From: Paraburkholderia acidicola | Lineage (GTDB): Bacteria; Pseudomonadota; Gammaproteobacteria; Burkholderiales; Burkholderiaceae | NCBI RefSeq assembly: GCF_002362315.1 | Contig: NZ_MTZV01000004.1 | Span: 62,001 to 126,000 of the forward strand | Reading direction: 5' to 3' | DNA: 64,000 nucleotides | In this document: positions 53,932 through 64,000 of the stretch, one piece after another | Layout: every line of letters starts with the position of its first letter | Position numbering within the stretch: position 1 is the first letter of the stretch | Notes under the pieces: model-generated | The model's database searches: none | Seen by the model: the letters and a program-made list of their open reading frames with translations, nothing else | Told to the model about the DNA's origin: nothing | Translations under genes and position numbers: made by a program

Positions 53932-55368
53932 TTACCAGGTCTCACGCATCACCATCAGACGAAGCTCCGTCATGTCCTCGATCGCATAGCGTATTCCCTC
54001 GCGGCCCAGGCCCGAATCCTTCACGCCGCCATACGGCATGTTGTCGACACGGAACGACGGCACGTCGTTGATCACGACACCACCCACTTCGAGGACGTCC
54101 CATGCCTGATGCGCATGCGCCAGCGAATCGGTGAACACGCCGGCCTGCAGCCCGAAGTCGCTGTTGTTGACAGTGGCGAGCGCAGCGGCAAAGTCGTCGA
54201 AGCGCTCGAGGATCGCAACCGGTCCGAACGCTTCCTTGCGGTACAGGTCGGTGTCGCGTCCCACGCTTTCGAGCAGCGTCGCCTCGAACATCGCGCCATC
54301 GACAGTGCCGCCCGCAACGATCTTCGCGCCCGCCTGCACCGCGCTGTCCATCCAGCCGGCAAGGCGCTTCGACTCCGATTCGGAGATCATCGGCCCGACG
54401 AAAGTCTTCTCGTCCTTCGGGTCCCCCATCTTCAGCGATTTCGTTTTGGCGATCAGCTTCTCGCGCAGCGCGTCGTAGATCGACCCATGCACGAGGATGC
54501 GCTGCACGCCGATACAGCTCTGACCCGACTGGTAGAACGCGCCAAACGCTAGCCGGTCGACGACGTAATCGAGCTTGCCGCCCTGATCGCCATCGACGAT
54601 CGCCGCCGCATTGCCGCCCAGTTCGAGTATCACCTTCTTCTTGCCGGCCTTCTTCTTCAGGTCCCAGCCCACCGCCGGTGAGCCCGTGAACGACAGCAGC
54701 TTGAAGCGCTCGTCGGTGGTGAACAGATCGGCGCCGTCGCGATGCGCGGGCAGCACCGAGAAGGCACCCTTCGGCAGATCGGTCTCGGCCAGAATCTCGC
54801 CGATGATCAACGCACCGACCGGCGTGCGGCTCGCCGGCTTCAGCACGAACGGCACACCGGCCGCCAGCGCGGGTGCGACCTTGTGCGCGGCAAGATTGAG
54901 CGGAAAGTTGAACGGCGAGATGAACGAGCACGGCCCGATAGGCACACGCTTGACATACGCGTGATAACCCTTCGCGCGCGGCGAGATTTCGAGGTTGACG
55001 ATTTCGCCATTGATACGCACCGACTCTTCCGCTGCGATCTTGAACGTATCGATCAGCCGCGTGACTTCGCCGCGCGAATCGTTGATCGGCTTGCCGGCTT
55101 CGATGCACAGCGCCATCGCCAGTTCGTCGTAACGCTCGCGAAAGCGCTTCACGCAATGTTCGAGCACGGCCTGGCGTTTGAACGGCGGGTAGGCGCGCAA
55201 GGCGGGCATGGCGTCGACGGCGGCGGCGATCGCCTTGTCGATCGTGGCGGCATCGGCGAGTGCTACGCGCGTGGCCACTTCGCCGCTGAACTTGTCGGTG
55301 ACTTCGAGATCGGTGTTCGCCGCGACCGGCTCGTTCGCGAGGTAGTACGGGTAAGTCTTCTGCAACAT
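53932..55368 (-). CDS. NAD(P)-dependent aldehyde dehydrogenase
   Basis: A 478-residue soluble enzyme of the ALDH superfamily. PIGPCSFISPFNFPLNLAAHK and LKPASRTPVGALI bind the coenzyme; LLSFTGSPAVGWDLKKKAG is the glycine motif; ILELGGNAAAIV has the general-base Glu; and QSGQSCIGVQRILVH has the catalytic Cys. It ends in GGVKDSGLGREGIRYA. The substrate is unknown. It follows the acetolactate-synthase-like gene by 168 bp on the same strand, so the two may serve one pathway of short-chain keto or hydroxy aldehydes. Confidence 0.9.
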   Translation of the reverse strand: MLQKTYPYYLANEPVAANTDLEVTDKFSGEVATRVALADAATIDKAIAAAVDAMPALRAYPPFKRQAVLEHCVKRFRERYDELAMALCIEAGKPINDSRGEVTRLIDTFKIAAEESVRINGEIVNLEISPRAKGYHAYVKRVPIGPCSFISPFNFPLNLAAHKVAPALAAGVPFVLKPASRTPVGALIIGEILAETDLPKGAFSVLPAHRDGADLFTTDERFKLLSFTGSPAVGWDLKKKAGKKKVILELGGNAAAIVDGDQGGKLDYVVDRLAFGAFYQSGQSCIGVQRILVHGSIYDALREKLIAKTKSLKMGDPKDEKTFVGPMISESESKRLAGWMDSAVQAGAKIVAGGTVDGAMFEATLLESVGRDTDLYRKEAFGPVAILERFDDFAAALATVNNSDFGLQAGVFTDSLAHAHQAWDVLEVGGVVINDVPSFRVDNMPYGGVKDSGLGREGIRYAIEDMTELRLMVMRETW

Positions 55369-55536
55369 GACACGTTCTCCTTGGGGCGATCCATCCAGTT
55401 CGGCGCAGATACGTCACGGCGCACGCGCCTGCGCTCTTGCTTTCCCTTAGCGTGGCTTTAACACGACCAGGTGACGTTGGGATGACGGGCGCCGCGCAGG
55501 CGCCGTGTCAAAAGATCGTGCAACCGGCCGGCCCGC

Positions 55537-57189
<1,653 letters not shown>

Positions 57190-57658
57190 GGAGAATCTCG
57201 CTTGACGGACTGACGCAGGCAAGCTGCCTGCGCGAGGGGTTCCGGGAAAGAACGTTCGAAGACGGTGAAGACCCTGGTGCCGCATCCTGCTTAGCTGGCG
57301 GCGGACGCGCCAGACAGCTTACTACCTGGCGGGAAAAGATGCGCGTAACTGCACCAGGGCTGCCGAAAATTTTTCCAGGCGAGGCAGCGCCGGTCGCTCA
57401 AAGAGACGCGTGTGCATTGTTTACGCCGCCCACTTCGGATATGCACACATGAATTCGCATGGCACATCAATGCCTTCGGATCTACATGAATAATTCTCAT
57501 GCAACCAGGAATGAGCGATTCATACGCTTCTCGACCACGACCTTTTTGAAGCTTCGTCGGGAGCGAATACATCGTGAGTGCATCGTCATTCGCATTGAGA
57601 TTGCTGAACCGGGCTAGCACCAGCCGCTTTGCGCAATTGGCCACACGAGGAATACACA
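57190..57658. other. AT-richer intergenic region with PIP-box promoter
   Basis: This gap between the acetolactate-synthase-like gene and the 928-aa gene is less GC-rich than its surroundings; 57481-57540 has 26 G/C in 60. It holds an inverted repeat (CGCCAG and CTGGCG, 57308-57331) near the synthase start and, farther right, a PIP-box and -10 facing the 928-aa gene. The sequence between is otherwise unassigned. Confidence 0.6.
57434..57494 (+). promoter_or_regulatory. PIP box and -10 (candidate HrpB/HrpX-type promoter)
   Basis: TTCGG (57434-57438) and TTCGC (57454-57458) are separated by exactly 15 bases. This is a perfect match to the plant-inducible-promoter box TTCGB-N15-TTCGB, which is also the hrpII box TTCG-N16-TTCG of Ralstonia. 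An AATAAT hexamer (57489-57494) begins 30 bases after the box, the spacing known for HrpX/HrpB-dependent promoters. The direction is toward the 928-aa gene; the leader would be about 160 nt. TTCG is frequent in this genome, so chance remains possible. Confidence 0.6.
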
Positions 57659-60445
57659 TTGCGACCACCGCCCCTTCCAGCTAAATCTCCTGTAACAGGC
57701 AACCCCGCACCACTGTCAGCCGCCGGCAATATCGCCGATAAGGCAACTCCGCTTGACAACACCTCCCGGCTCCCGGGGATGTCGCCGTCTTTGTCCGGGT
57801 TGTCGTCAAAACCGGCCGGCACGGTCGCGCAAGGAACATCTGCGAAGCCGGTCTCAGTAGCAATGCGACCCATCGCCAATTTTCAGGTATGGGAAAACGC
57901 CTGCTTAACCGACAAGAAGCGCGTCGATCTTGCGATCCTCGGTGGATTCAAGCAAGTGCATGGGATGTATGCCAAAGCGATGGACGCCCCTGTGGATCAG
58001 CAGCCCGCACTATTCGCCGCTGCGGATTCAAAGAAAGAGCATTTCCTGCAGACCGTGGAAACGACTTACGCAAGGCTACGCACCGACCACACGGCAAAGT
58101 GGACAGGAGAACCGGACGCAATCGCAAAAGTGTTAAGCGGCTTGACCGGCATGGCGTCGTGTCTCGACCATCTCACAGCAATCGCTGCGCAAGCCAGTCA
58201 GGTATCCGCAGCCGAGAGCAGGTTGTATCAAGCGTCGCTACCTCTGTATAGCGGCACCCATGCGCCATCGGAAGAACAAACGCGTCAGATCCGGCAACTG
58301 CTTGACAGTGACGATGGCCGTCTCATAGACGACTGTGGACGCGACGTGCTGAAACGCCTCGATCGCTTACCCGATGAGTTCAAGCTGCATGTCCGCAGCA
58401 ACGGCATCAGCTTGACGGACGAACTGACCAGAACGGTCAGTTCGATGACATGCTCCGCCGTATCGCGTCAAGGCCTTCGGGAGCGTCTCGCCGCAAGTAC
58501 CGAGAAGCGTTACGAAGGCATCGACCACGGGGCGGAGCAACGGAGCGGGCCACGCATGTCCGAGCATGAGCTGCGGACGATCACGGGCAATGCGGAACAG
58601 GCGCTGCTGGAATTGACGCAGTTCGCCGGAGACTGGCTGCAATCGGTCCACGCCCATCTGTCGTGGACGAGAGAGGCGCTGCGTCGGCCGGACTGCAACA
58701 AACTGGAGAACGATCTCAAGACGAACCACGAGAAGCTCAAGGGGCTTCAGTTGTCGGCTATCGATCTGGCCGTGCGGGCTCAGAATACGAAGCTGACACG
58801 GCTGGGCTTTCTGTATGAAGCGATTTGTGTGGACGAAGAAGAGTCCGGACAAGGCGACGAAAAGTCACTCGACGCAAAATGGCAGCGCAGGTACCACTAC
58901 AGCGATATCGCACAGGATGTCTATTGCCTGCTCGAGGACATCACGAAAATTTGTCCGGGTAGCAACGCATACGCGCATAGGCCAGAACCTGAACTGGACA
59001 TACCCATACTGCGGTTGATGGCCGAAGCTGCATCCGATATCAGGACCGACATCGAACTTGATGAAAGCGAGATCGCATCAAATCCGGTCGGCCTGCCGAT
59101 GGAGAACGAGGCATTAGACGCCCTGAAAGCGATGCGCATCAATGTCGGCGATATCGAGGAATGCCTGTCGGGCTACGTTGACGAAGCAATCCGCGAACGA
59201 CGCCAGTCTGGAATCAGGGGCGACGGGCCACAATCGAGGCAGCGGGCGCGCGAATACGCAGCCGCACATCTCGATACGTTTCGGACGCCGCAGTCGAACG
59301 AGATGCCGCATAGCGTCACGATTGCGGACGAAGAAGCCGAGCTGGCAATCAAGGCCGCCGCGGATCGAAAGAGCAGAAAGGAGGCGCTGAATCAAACTTT
59401 GCCTGCAGGTCTCAGCACGGGGCAAAAGAAGGCATGGAAAGAAAAGCAGAAAAAGTTGAAGGCGGCGGAGGTCCAACGGCGCGCGCAAGCAGCGGGCGAA
59501 GACGCCAAAGCGTTAGCAACGGCGCATCAGCGCGTTCATACGATCGCAAACTATGACCTCGACACGAAGGTCGCCGTCGAGGGATCGGCAGCGGATGCGG
59601 TCGTCGCGCGAATGCAGCTTGAACTGAATGAGGTCAGTCTCAAGCTGAAAAGTGGTCACTCGATCTCGGAGCAACTCAGGGAAGCCGCCCAGCAACTACG
59701 TAATGTGGCGTCCGGCTTGCGCAAGGATGTCGATACCGTCAATGCCGACGTCGATCTCGTCAAGGACGACGAAGTCGATCCGGCGAAAGCCGCTGCGACC
59801 CTGCGCGTTGCTGAGCAATCGAAGACACGTCTGACAGAAGCAGCCGTAGTGCTTGAAGAAAAGGCATCGGCGTTAATGGAGAAAGCCGAAGCGATGTATG
59901 TCGCGCGACAAATGACGATGGCCGTCAAGAAGCCGACGTGGGAAATCTATGAATGCCTGCGCGAAAATGCTCAGATCAAGAGCGCTGCCGTGCTCGGCGA
60001 GCCTCGTCCACTGGGTGTCGAAACAGCACAAGGCGGTACCCGCGAGGAAGGTGAAACCGTTCAGGAATATCTGCTGCGGCTAAAGACACCGCAACGGATC
60101 AGGTATCTCGACGAGGACTGGTCATCCGGCGAGCTACAGATGATAGAAAGAGAAAAAAACGAGGACCGCTTCCTGCTTCATGTTCATCGCGACAAGAACG
60201 GTAAGCCGCTCGCCTGCCATTTCAAACGGTGGGAGGAGCGGCGTTACGGCAACATCGAGGAGCGGCCTCTACCCGTGTATCGCGGTCCGATTTTCAACCC
60301 TGCGACAACAGAAACGGTGATCGAGCAGATCAAGACATTTGCGCAGGAATCTCCTGCGCCGATGAATTTACCCGTTGCAGGCACGCCGGCTGCACCGACG
60401 AGATCGGCGTTGCGGAACATGCCAGCTCCCCGGCGCTTCGCCTGA
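57659..60445 (+). CDS. 928-aa protein of unknown family, candidate type III effector
   Basis: I do not recognise this protein. The TTG at 57659 was chosen because GAGGAA lies eight bases before it; a TTG at 57629 would add ten residues. The first 75 residues are rich in Pro, Ser, Ala and Thr with few acids and look disordered, as in type III secreted effectors. The rest is soluble and largely helical: a helical segment ENACLTDKKRVDLAILGGF near 80, a region with Cys/Asp/Glu near 370-430, a strongly charged, probably coiled-coil part near 590-760 (KSRKEALNQ, GQKKAWKEKQKKLKAAEVQ), and a C-terminal beta-like part with ACHFKRWEERRYGNIEERP. No signal peptide, helices or enzyme motif are seen. Third positions are less GC-rich than in neighbours, suggesting transfer. 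The PIP box upstream supports the effector idea; XopP/RipH-type effectors are worth comparing. Confidence 0.75.
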   Translation: MRPPPLPAKSPVTGNPAPLSAAGNIADKATPLDNTSRLPGMSPSLSGLSSKPAGTVAQGTSAKPVSVAMRPIANFQVWENACLTDKKRVDLAILGGFKQVHGMYAKAMDAPVDQQPALFAAADSKKEHFLQTVETTYARLRTDHTAKWTGEPDAIAKVLSGLTGMASCLDHLTAIAAQASQVSAAESRLYQASLPLYSGTHAPSEEQTRQIRQLLDSDDGRLIDDCGRDVLKRLDRLPDEFKLHVRSNGISLTDELTRTVSSMTCSAVSRQGLRERLAASTEKRYEGIDHGAEQRSGPRMSEHELRTITGNAEQALLELTQFAGDWLQSVHAHLSWTREALRRPDCNKLENDLKTNHEKLKGLQLSAIDLAVRAQNTKLTRLGFLYEAICVDEEESGQGDEKSLDAKWQRRYHYSDIAQDVYCLLEDITKICPGSNAYAHRPEPELDIPILRLMAEAASDIRTDIELDESEIASNPVGLPMENEALDALKAMRINVGDIEECLSGYVDEAIRERRQSGIRGDGPQSRQRAREYAAAHLDTFRTPQSNEMPHSVTIADEEAELAIKAAADRKSRKEALNQTLPAGLSTGQKKAWKEKQKKLKAAEVQRRAQAAGEDAKALATAHQRVHTIANYDLDTKVAVEGSAADAVVARMQLELNEVSLKLKSGHSISEQLREAAQQLRNVASGLRKDVDTVNADVDLVKDDEVDPAKAAATLRVAEQSKTRLTEAAVVLEEKASALMEKAEAMYVARQMTMAVKKPTWEIYECLRENAQIKSAAVLGEPRPLGVETAQGGTREEGETVQEYLLRLKTPQRIRYLDEDWSSGELQMIEREKNEDRFLLHVHRDKNGKPLACHFKRWEERRYGNIEERPLPVYRGPIFNPATTETVIEQIKTFAQESPAPMNLPVAGTPAAPTRSALRNMPAPRRFA

Positions 60446-60468
60446 GCACCGGCAATGTCACATGCCGC

Positions 60469-60837
60469 CTAGCGGATCATCGTGACGCAGTCGGACATCA
60501 CAGGCGATGCGTCGGCGCCGCCTGTCGCATCGTAGAGATCGGCGCGCGGCCCTTTGGTCCACCATGTGTAGCTGCCAGCCTGGTACTTCACGCCCGATGC
60601 GGCGATGGTGCTGACGAACAGCAGCGGCTGACCTTTGACCGGCACGAGCGCGAAGCTCTGCCCGTTGGCGGCGTTCAGGTAGGTGACCTGCAGGATCTTG
60701 CCGGTCGCACAGGTGTACTTCTGGGTCTGGCGTTGTTTCGGCTGAATGTCTACGAGCGGCTGTGGCGCGGCCCACGCCGCGCTACCCACCGACAATAAAC
60801 CCAGCACGCCAGTTGCTGCGACCAGCCATGTTCTCAT
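60469..60837 (-). CDS. MliC-family lysozyme inhibitor-like periplasmic protein
   Basis: A 122-residue protein with a signal peptide (RTWLVAATGVLGLLSVGSAAWA, then APQP). The mature part carries KYTCATGKILQVTYLNAANG, SFALVPVKGQPLLFVST, ASGVKYQAGSYTWWTKG and a closing SDCVTM, which is the beta-barrel MliC/PliC pattern with its two cysteines. Such proteins block C-type lysozyme. No lipobox is present, so it should be soluble periplasmic. GGGGAAG precedes the ATG. It converges with the 928-aa gene. Confidence 0.85.
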   Translation of the reverse strand: MRTWLVAATGVLGLLSVGSAAWAAPQPLVDIQPKQRQTQKYTCATGKILQVTYLNAANGQSFALVPVKGQPLLFVSTIAASGVKYQAGSYTWWTKGPRADLYDATGGADASPVMSDCVTMIR

Positions 60838-60917
60838 CGTCTTCCCCGCGAACTCATGTGCAATTTCATATGCAATTGACTGTTGATGTATCGACCGGCG
60901 CCGCACGTGACGAACAC

Positions 60918-61133
60918 TCAAGGATCGATCACGCCTGCACACGCATCGGTCGGCGCGGCAGCGACGTGGCCGACCACCGGCACGATCTTCAGCCCCGCCG
61001 ATGCAATACGGCACGGTGCAGCGGCCAGCCCGCACCCGCTAAGGGCAACGCACAACGTACCGAGCGCGACCCATCTGCCCCATCGAGCGCGTCCTGTCAT
61101 TGCGCCGATGTCCAACCCAACCTGCTGATTCAT
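60918..61133 (-). CDS. Small lipoprotein, DUF6726-like
   Basis: A 71-residue protein with a lipoprotein signal: basic start (RARWGRW), hydrophobic LGTLCVALSGC with the Cys as lipidation site. The mature part contains APCRIASAGLKIVPVVGHVAAAPTDACAGVIDP with two more cysteines. By my recollection this fits the short DUF6726 lipoproteins of Burkholderia, which have no known role. AGAGG lies before the ATG. It precedes mliC on the same strand. Confidence 0.8.
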   Translation of the reverse strand: MNQQVGLDIGAMTGRARWGRWVALGTLCVALSGCGLAAAPCRIASAGLKIVPVVGHVAAAPTDACAGVIDP

Positions 61134-61195
61134 GGTGTGCCTCTCTACCCCGCGCGCCGGCCTGATTGTCGTCGCGCGGCAATACCTGGTGATAC

Positions 61196-62419
61196 TCAGC
61201 CCGCCGAACCCGTAGAAACCGGGCGCACTGCGGCAGCGGCCTGCTTCGCGCGGGACCGCGCTTCGTCGGTGCTCGCGCCCGTAGCAAGCGCCACACCCAT
61301 GCGGCGCTTCGCGAAGCTTTCGGGCTTGCCGAACAGCCGCAAATCCGTGTCGGGCAACGCCAGTGCCTGCGCGACGCCTTCAAATGCGATGGCGGTTTCG
61401 TCGAGCCCGCCGTAAATCACCGCCGATGCACCCGGCGCCCGCAACGACGTATCGACCGGCAAGCCGAGAATCGCACGCGCGTGCAGTTCAAACTCCGACA
61501 GACGCTGCGTACACAGTGTGACGAGGCCCGTATCGTGCGGACGTGGACTCACTTCCGAAAACCATACGTCATCGCCCCGCACGAAAAGTTCCACGCCAAA
61601 GAGACCGCGACCGCCCAGTGCGGTCGTTACCTTGTGCGCAACGTCGCGCGAACGCTCGAGTGCGAGTGCGCTCATCGGTTGCGGTTGCCACGATTCGACG
61701 TAGTCGCCGGCTACCTGCACGTGACCGATCGGGTCGCAGAAATACGTGCGCGTTTCGCCGTTCGCTGGATCGATCGCGCGCACGGTGAGCTGCGTGATCT
61801 CGTAGTCGAAATCGATAAATCCTTCAACGATCACACGGCCGCGATTCACCCGTCCGCCCGCCAGCGCGTACTGCCAGGCGGGCTCGACGTCGGCGTCGCT
61901 CTTCAATACCGACTGCCCCTTCCCCGACGACGACATCACCGGTTTCACGACGCACGGATAGCCAACCTTCGCGATGCCGGTGCGCAACTCGTCGAGCGAA
62001 TCGGCGAATGCGTAGGGCGACGTAGGCAGGCCGAGTTCTTCGGCGGCGAGGCGGCGGATGCCTTCGCGGTTCATCGTCAGCTGGGTGGCGCGCGCGGTCG
62101 GAATCACTTCGGCGAGGCCGTCGGCTTCGATGGCGGCGAGCGCATCGGTGGCGATCGCCTCGATCTCGGGGACGATCAGGTGCGGGCGTTCGGCTTCGAC
62201 CAGCGCGCGCAGTGCGGCGGCATCGGTCATGTCGATCACGTGCGCGCGATGCGCGACCTGGTGACCCGGCGCATCGGCATAACGGTCGACGGCGATCACT
62301 TCGATGCCGAGCCGCTGCAACGCGATGATCACTTCCTTACCGAGTTCGCCGGCACCGAGCAGCATGACGCGCGTCGCCGATGCCGAGAGCGGAGTGCCGA
62401 TCCGTTGGCCGATCTGCAT
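61196..62419 (-). CDS. purT: Formate-dependent GAR transformylase
   Basis: A 407-residue ATP-grasp enzyme that makes formyl-GAR from GAR, formate and ATP in purine synthesis. It begins with [32 protein letters not shown], then [19 protein letters not shown]. The ATP-grasp has [42 protein letters not shown], and [21 protein letters not shown]. The start is the ATG before QIGQRIG with GGAGACC upstream. It complements purD, which lies 33 kb away in this window. Confidence 0.95.
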   Translation of the reverse strand: MQIGQRIGTPLSASATRVMLLGAGELGKEVIIALQRLGIEVIAVDRYADAPGHQVAHRAHVIDMTDAAALRALVEAERPHLIVPEIEAIATDALAAIEADGLAEVIPTARATQLTMNREGIRRLAAEELGLPTSPYAFADSLDELRTGIAKVGYPCVVKPVMSSSGKGQSVLKSDADVEPAWQYALAGGRVNRGRVIVEGFIDFDYEITQLTVRAIDPANGETRTYFCDPIGHVQVAGDYVESWQPQPMSALALERSRDVAHKVTTALGGRGLFGVELFVRGDDVWFSEVSPRPHDTGLVTLCTQRLSEFELHARAILGLPVDTSLRAPGASAVIYGGLDETAIAFEGVAQALALPDTDLRLFGKPESFAKRRMGVALATGASTDEARSRAKQAAAAVRPVSTGSAG

Positions 62420-62726
62420 GAGGTCTCCAGAAAATTCAAGTCGGATGAGAAAGCGCAGGCAATGAAGGCCTGCCATGAGGACGAGCAATGTTAACACGCT
62501 GACCTTGCCCGCGATTTCGCCGTTTTTGCCGGCGCTGGCGGGTTGCGGCGAGGTTGGGTCGGAGTTGCGTCGCGTGCCATGCGTGGCGGAGGTCCGTGCT
62601 GCATCACGTCACGTCAAGCCGTGCCCGGACCATTGCATCGAGCGCGGCAAAGCACTGTGGCGCTCGCGTGCGGCACACGGAGTGCGTTACCCTTACGCCT
62701 TCGCCAGTTTGAAGAGGAACGACGCC
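62420..62726. other. Intergenic region between purT and the META lipoprotein gene
   Basis: This 307-bp gap holds the divergent promoters for purT and the META gene. I see no consensus -10 or -35, no terminator and no repeat worth naming. The right end carries the GAAGAGGAA ribosome site of the META gene. Confidence 0.45.
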
Positions 62727-63254
62727 ATGCCTTCAACGTCTTCCGCGCGACGCGTTGCGCGCTTCGTTGCACCGCTCGCCGCGCTGACCGTTGCCGTGCT
62801 GCTCGCCGCATGCTCGATGCCGGTTCATACCGATGCCTCCGCCGCGCCACCCGATCCGTTCAACCCGGCGGCCACCCAGTTGCTCGACGACACCGCGTGG
62901 CAACTGAGCAGTTGGACCGATGCCCACGGCACGGCCCGCAACGTACCGCAAGCAGGCAGCGCTGCGCCGATCACACTGACGCTCTCGACGGCAACCGGTC
63001 AACGGCGTGCCAGTGGCTTCTCGGGTTGCAATCGCTACCTGGGCACCTATGGGTTGAAGGACGGCAAGCTGTCGTTCGGGTTGCTGGCCGGTACGCGCAA
63101 GGCATGTCAGTCGCCGGGCGGCGCACTGGAACCCGCCTATCTCGACGCGCTAGAGCATATCGCGCGAACCGGCGTGCAGATGCGCGCGCCGCAGCAACTC
63201 CAGTTGACGCTCGAGAACGGCGACACACTGGTGTTCGCGCGCGACAATCCATGA
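62727..63254 (+). CDS. META-domain lipoprotein (HslJ-like)
   Basis: A 175-residue lipoprotein. The signal has a hydrophobic core and lipobox (LTVAVLLAAC), then a flexible linker. The META domain contains DDTAWQLSSW, RASGFSGCNRYLGTYGL, LSFGLLAGTRKACQ and LQLTLENGDTLVFARDN, like HslJ, an outer-membrane heat-inducible protein linked to novobiocin resistance. The start is the ATG with GAAGAGGAA eight bases upstream; a longer frame from 62475 has no family similarity. Confidence 0.9.
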   Translation: MPSTSSARRVARFVAPLAALTVAVLLAACSMPVHTDASAAPPDPFNPAATQLLDDTAWQLSSWTDAHGTARNVPQAGSAAPITLTLSTATGQRRASGFSGCNRYLGTYGLKDGKLSFGLLAGTRKACQSPGGALEPAYLDALEHIARTGVQMRAPQQLQLTLENGDTLVFARDNP

Positions 63255-63406
63255 TCGTGTCTGCGCAGGCCGCGTCCGGTACCCTGCCGACGACGCGCCA
63301 CTGCGCGACCTAACACCTGTGACATCTTTAACACTCGTCTTCGAAGCATCTTGCTTTGCCGGTTTAAACTCGACGGGTTGCGCGTCCGCGCGTCTGTCCT
63401 TCATCG

Positions 63407-64000
63407 ATGTCTAGCATGCACACGGTAGTTTTCGGCTGGTTCGGCGCGTCGGCCGTCTGGTTCATTCCTCTGTTCTGGCGTCTCATCAAAGCCGCGCTGC
63501 CCGGCGGCGCCGGCCTGCGTGGTCCCGGCACGATCCGGCTATGGCTCGGCTTCGGCTGCGTGCTGGTGGCCAGTTGCGCGCTGGAGGCATCGCTCGTCGA
63601 TATCGACGGTGTCGACCGCTTCGGCCACGCGCTGGCGGGCGGGTTCGCCCGGCTGCTCGGGCACATCGGTACGCCGCTCGTCATGCTGGCGCTGTTCCTC
63701 GTGAGCCTGCCGTGGCTGATCGGCTTTCGCTGGAGCCAGGTCGCGCGCTGGGCCGATGCGGCGTTCGGGCTCGGTCTGTCGCGTGTGAAACGCGATGGCG
63801 ACGACGCGCGCGGGCGGCGTGGGATCGATGAGGGGATGCCGGCTTCATCTTCGTACGAGGTCGGTACGGGCAATACGGGCGTCAATCCGATGGCGCCAAA
63901 AACACAGGGACGTTATGCACGGCCGACTGTCTGGCGGCCGCCTGTTACACGCATCGCGAAGAAAGGCACGACCGGTGACGGTGCAAACCAGCCGGCACCG
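63407..64000 (+). CDS. ftsK: DNA translocase FtsK, N-terminal part (3' partial)
   Basis: A frame that stays open to the right edge, about 198 codons. It starts MSSMHTVVFGWFGASAVWFIP, or at the next ATG (63416), and has about four hydrophobic segments (WFIPLFWRLIKAAL, LWLGFGCVLVASCAL, and IGTPLVMLALFLVSLPWLIGF among them) as in the 4TM domain that anchors FtsK to the division septum. The following part is charged and Gly/Pro-rich, like the FtsK linker. The motor and gamma domains would lie outside the window. The Burkholderia FtsK N-terminus closely resembles this by my recollection. Confidence 0.8.
   Translation, partial: MSSMHTVVFGWFGASAVWFIPLFWRLIKAALPGGAGLRGPGTIRLWLGFGCVLVASCALEASLVDIDGVDRFGHALAGGFARLLGHIGTPLVMLALFLVSLPWLIGFRWSQVARWADAAFGLGLSRVKRDGDDARGRRGIDEGMPASSSYEVGTGNTGVNPMAPKTQGRYARPTVWRPPVTRIAKKGTTGDGANQPAP

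Noticed and set aside
57475..57478. Third TTCG as a second PIP box half
   Set aside because: It lies 17 bases after the second half-site, not 15 or 16, and TTCG is common in this genome.

Overview
The window looks like a chromosomal segment of a Burkholderiaceae bacterium, most likely Paraburkholderia or a close relative. The reasons are high G+C, strong G/C third-position codon use, the conserved block purD-hemF-nadD-rsfS-rlmH-maf-rng, a Burkholderia-type FtsK N-terminus, and many genes resembling betaproteobacterial families. All calls come from reading the sequence and from family knowledge; no search was run.

Layout. 1-10.5 kb: a GT-C membrane glycosyltransferase cut by the left edge, DUF924, the AlaX alanyl-tRNA editing protein, a cyclic-nucleotide-binding flavoprotein next to a truncated haemoglobin, a large FtsX-type permease coupled to a DUF4126 membrane protein, and a GT4 glycosyltransferase. 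10.8-14.8 kb: malic enzyme with an AEC transporter, a PRC-barrel protein, and a guanidinium exporter behind a guanidine-II riboswitch. 14.9-23.5 kb: a complete kdp potassium locus (37-aa ORF, kdpF, A, B, C, terminator, D, E) with a KdpE-like box upstream. 23.6-25.9 kb: quinone oxidoreductase, a methylglyoxal synthase gene broken by an internal deletion, and an SDR protein lacking the usual catalytic Tyr/Lys. 26.1-34.3 kb: upp, yebC and the housekeeping block ending in rng.

34.3-38.5 kb is accessory: a RelE-type toxin with an HTH antitoxin, a predicted surface-polysaccharide protein, a hipA-hipB pair in toxin-first order, and two small unknown genes. 38.8-46.1 kb is a lipopolysaccharide core/O-antigen locus (GT9, msbA, waaL-like ligase, two GT2, one GT4). 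46.2-53.5 kb holds dnaE, trhO, gluQ and rhlE. 53.9-57.2 kb has an aldehyde dehydrogenase and an acetolactate-synthase-like enzyme.

The most unusual item is at 57.2-60.4 kb: a 928-aa protein of no recognised family in a locally AT-richer patch. Its N-terminus is Ser/Pro/Ala-rich and disordered-looking, and it lies behind a perfect PIP-box motif (TTCGG-N15-TTCGC) with a -10-like hexamer 30 bp downstream. I propose it as a candidate HrpB/HrpX-controlled type III effector. The window ends with mliC, a small lipoprotein, purT, a META-domain lipoprotein and the start of ftsK, which runs off the right edge.
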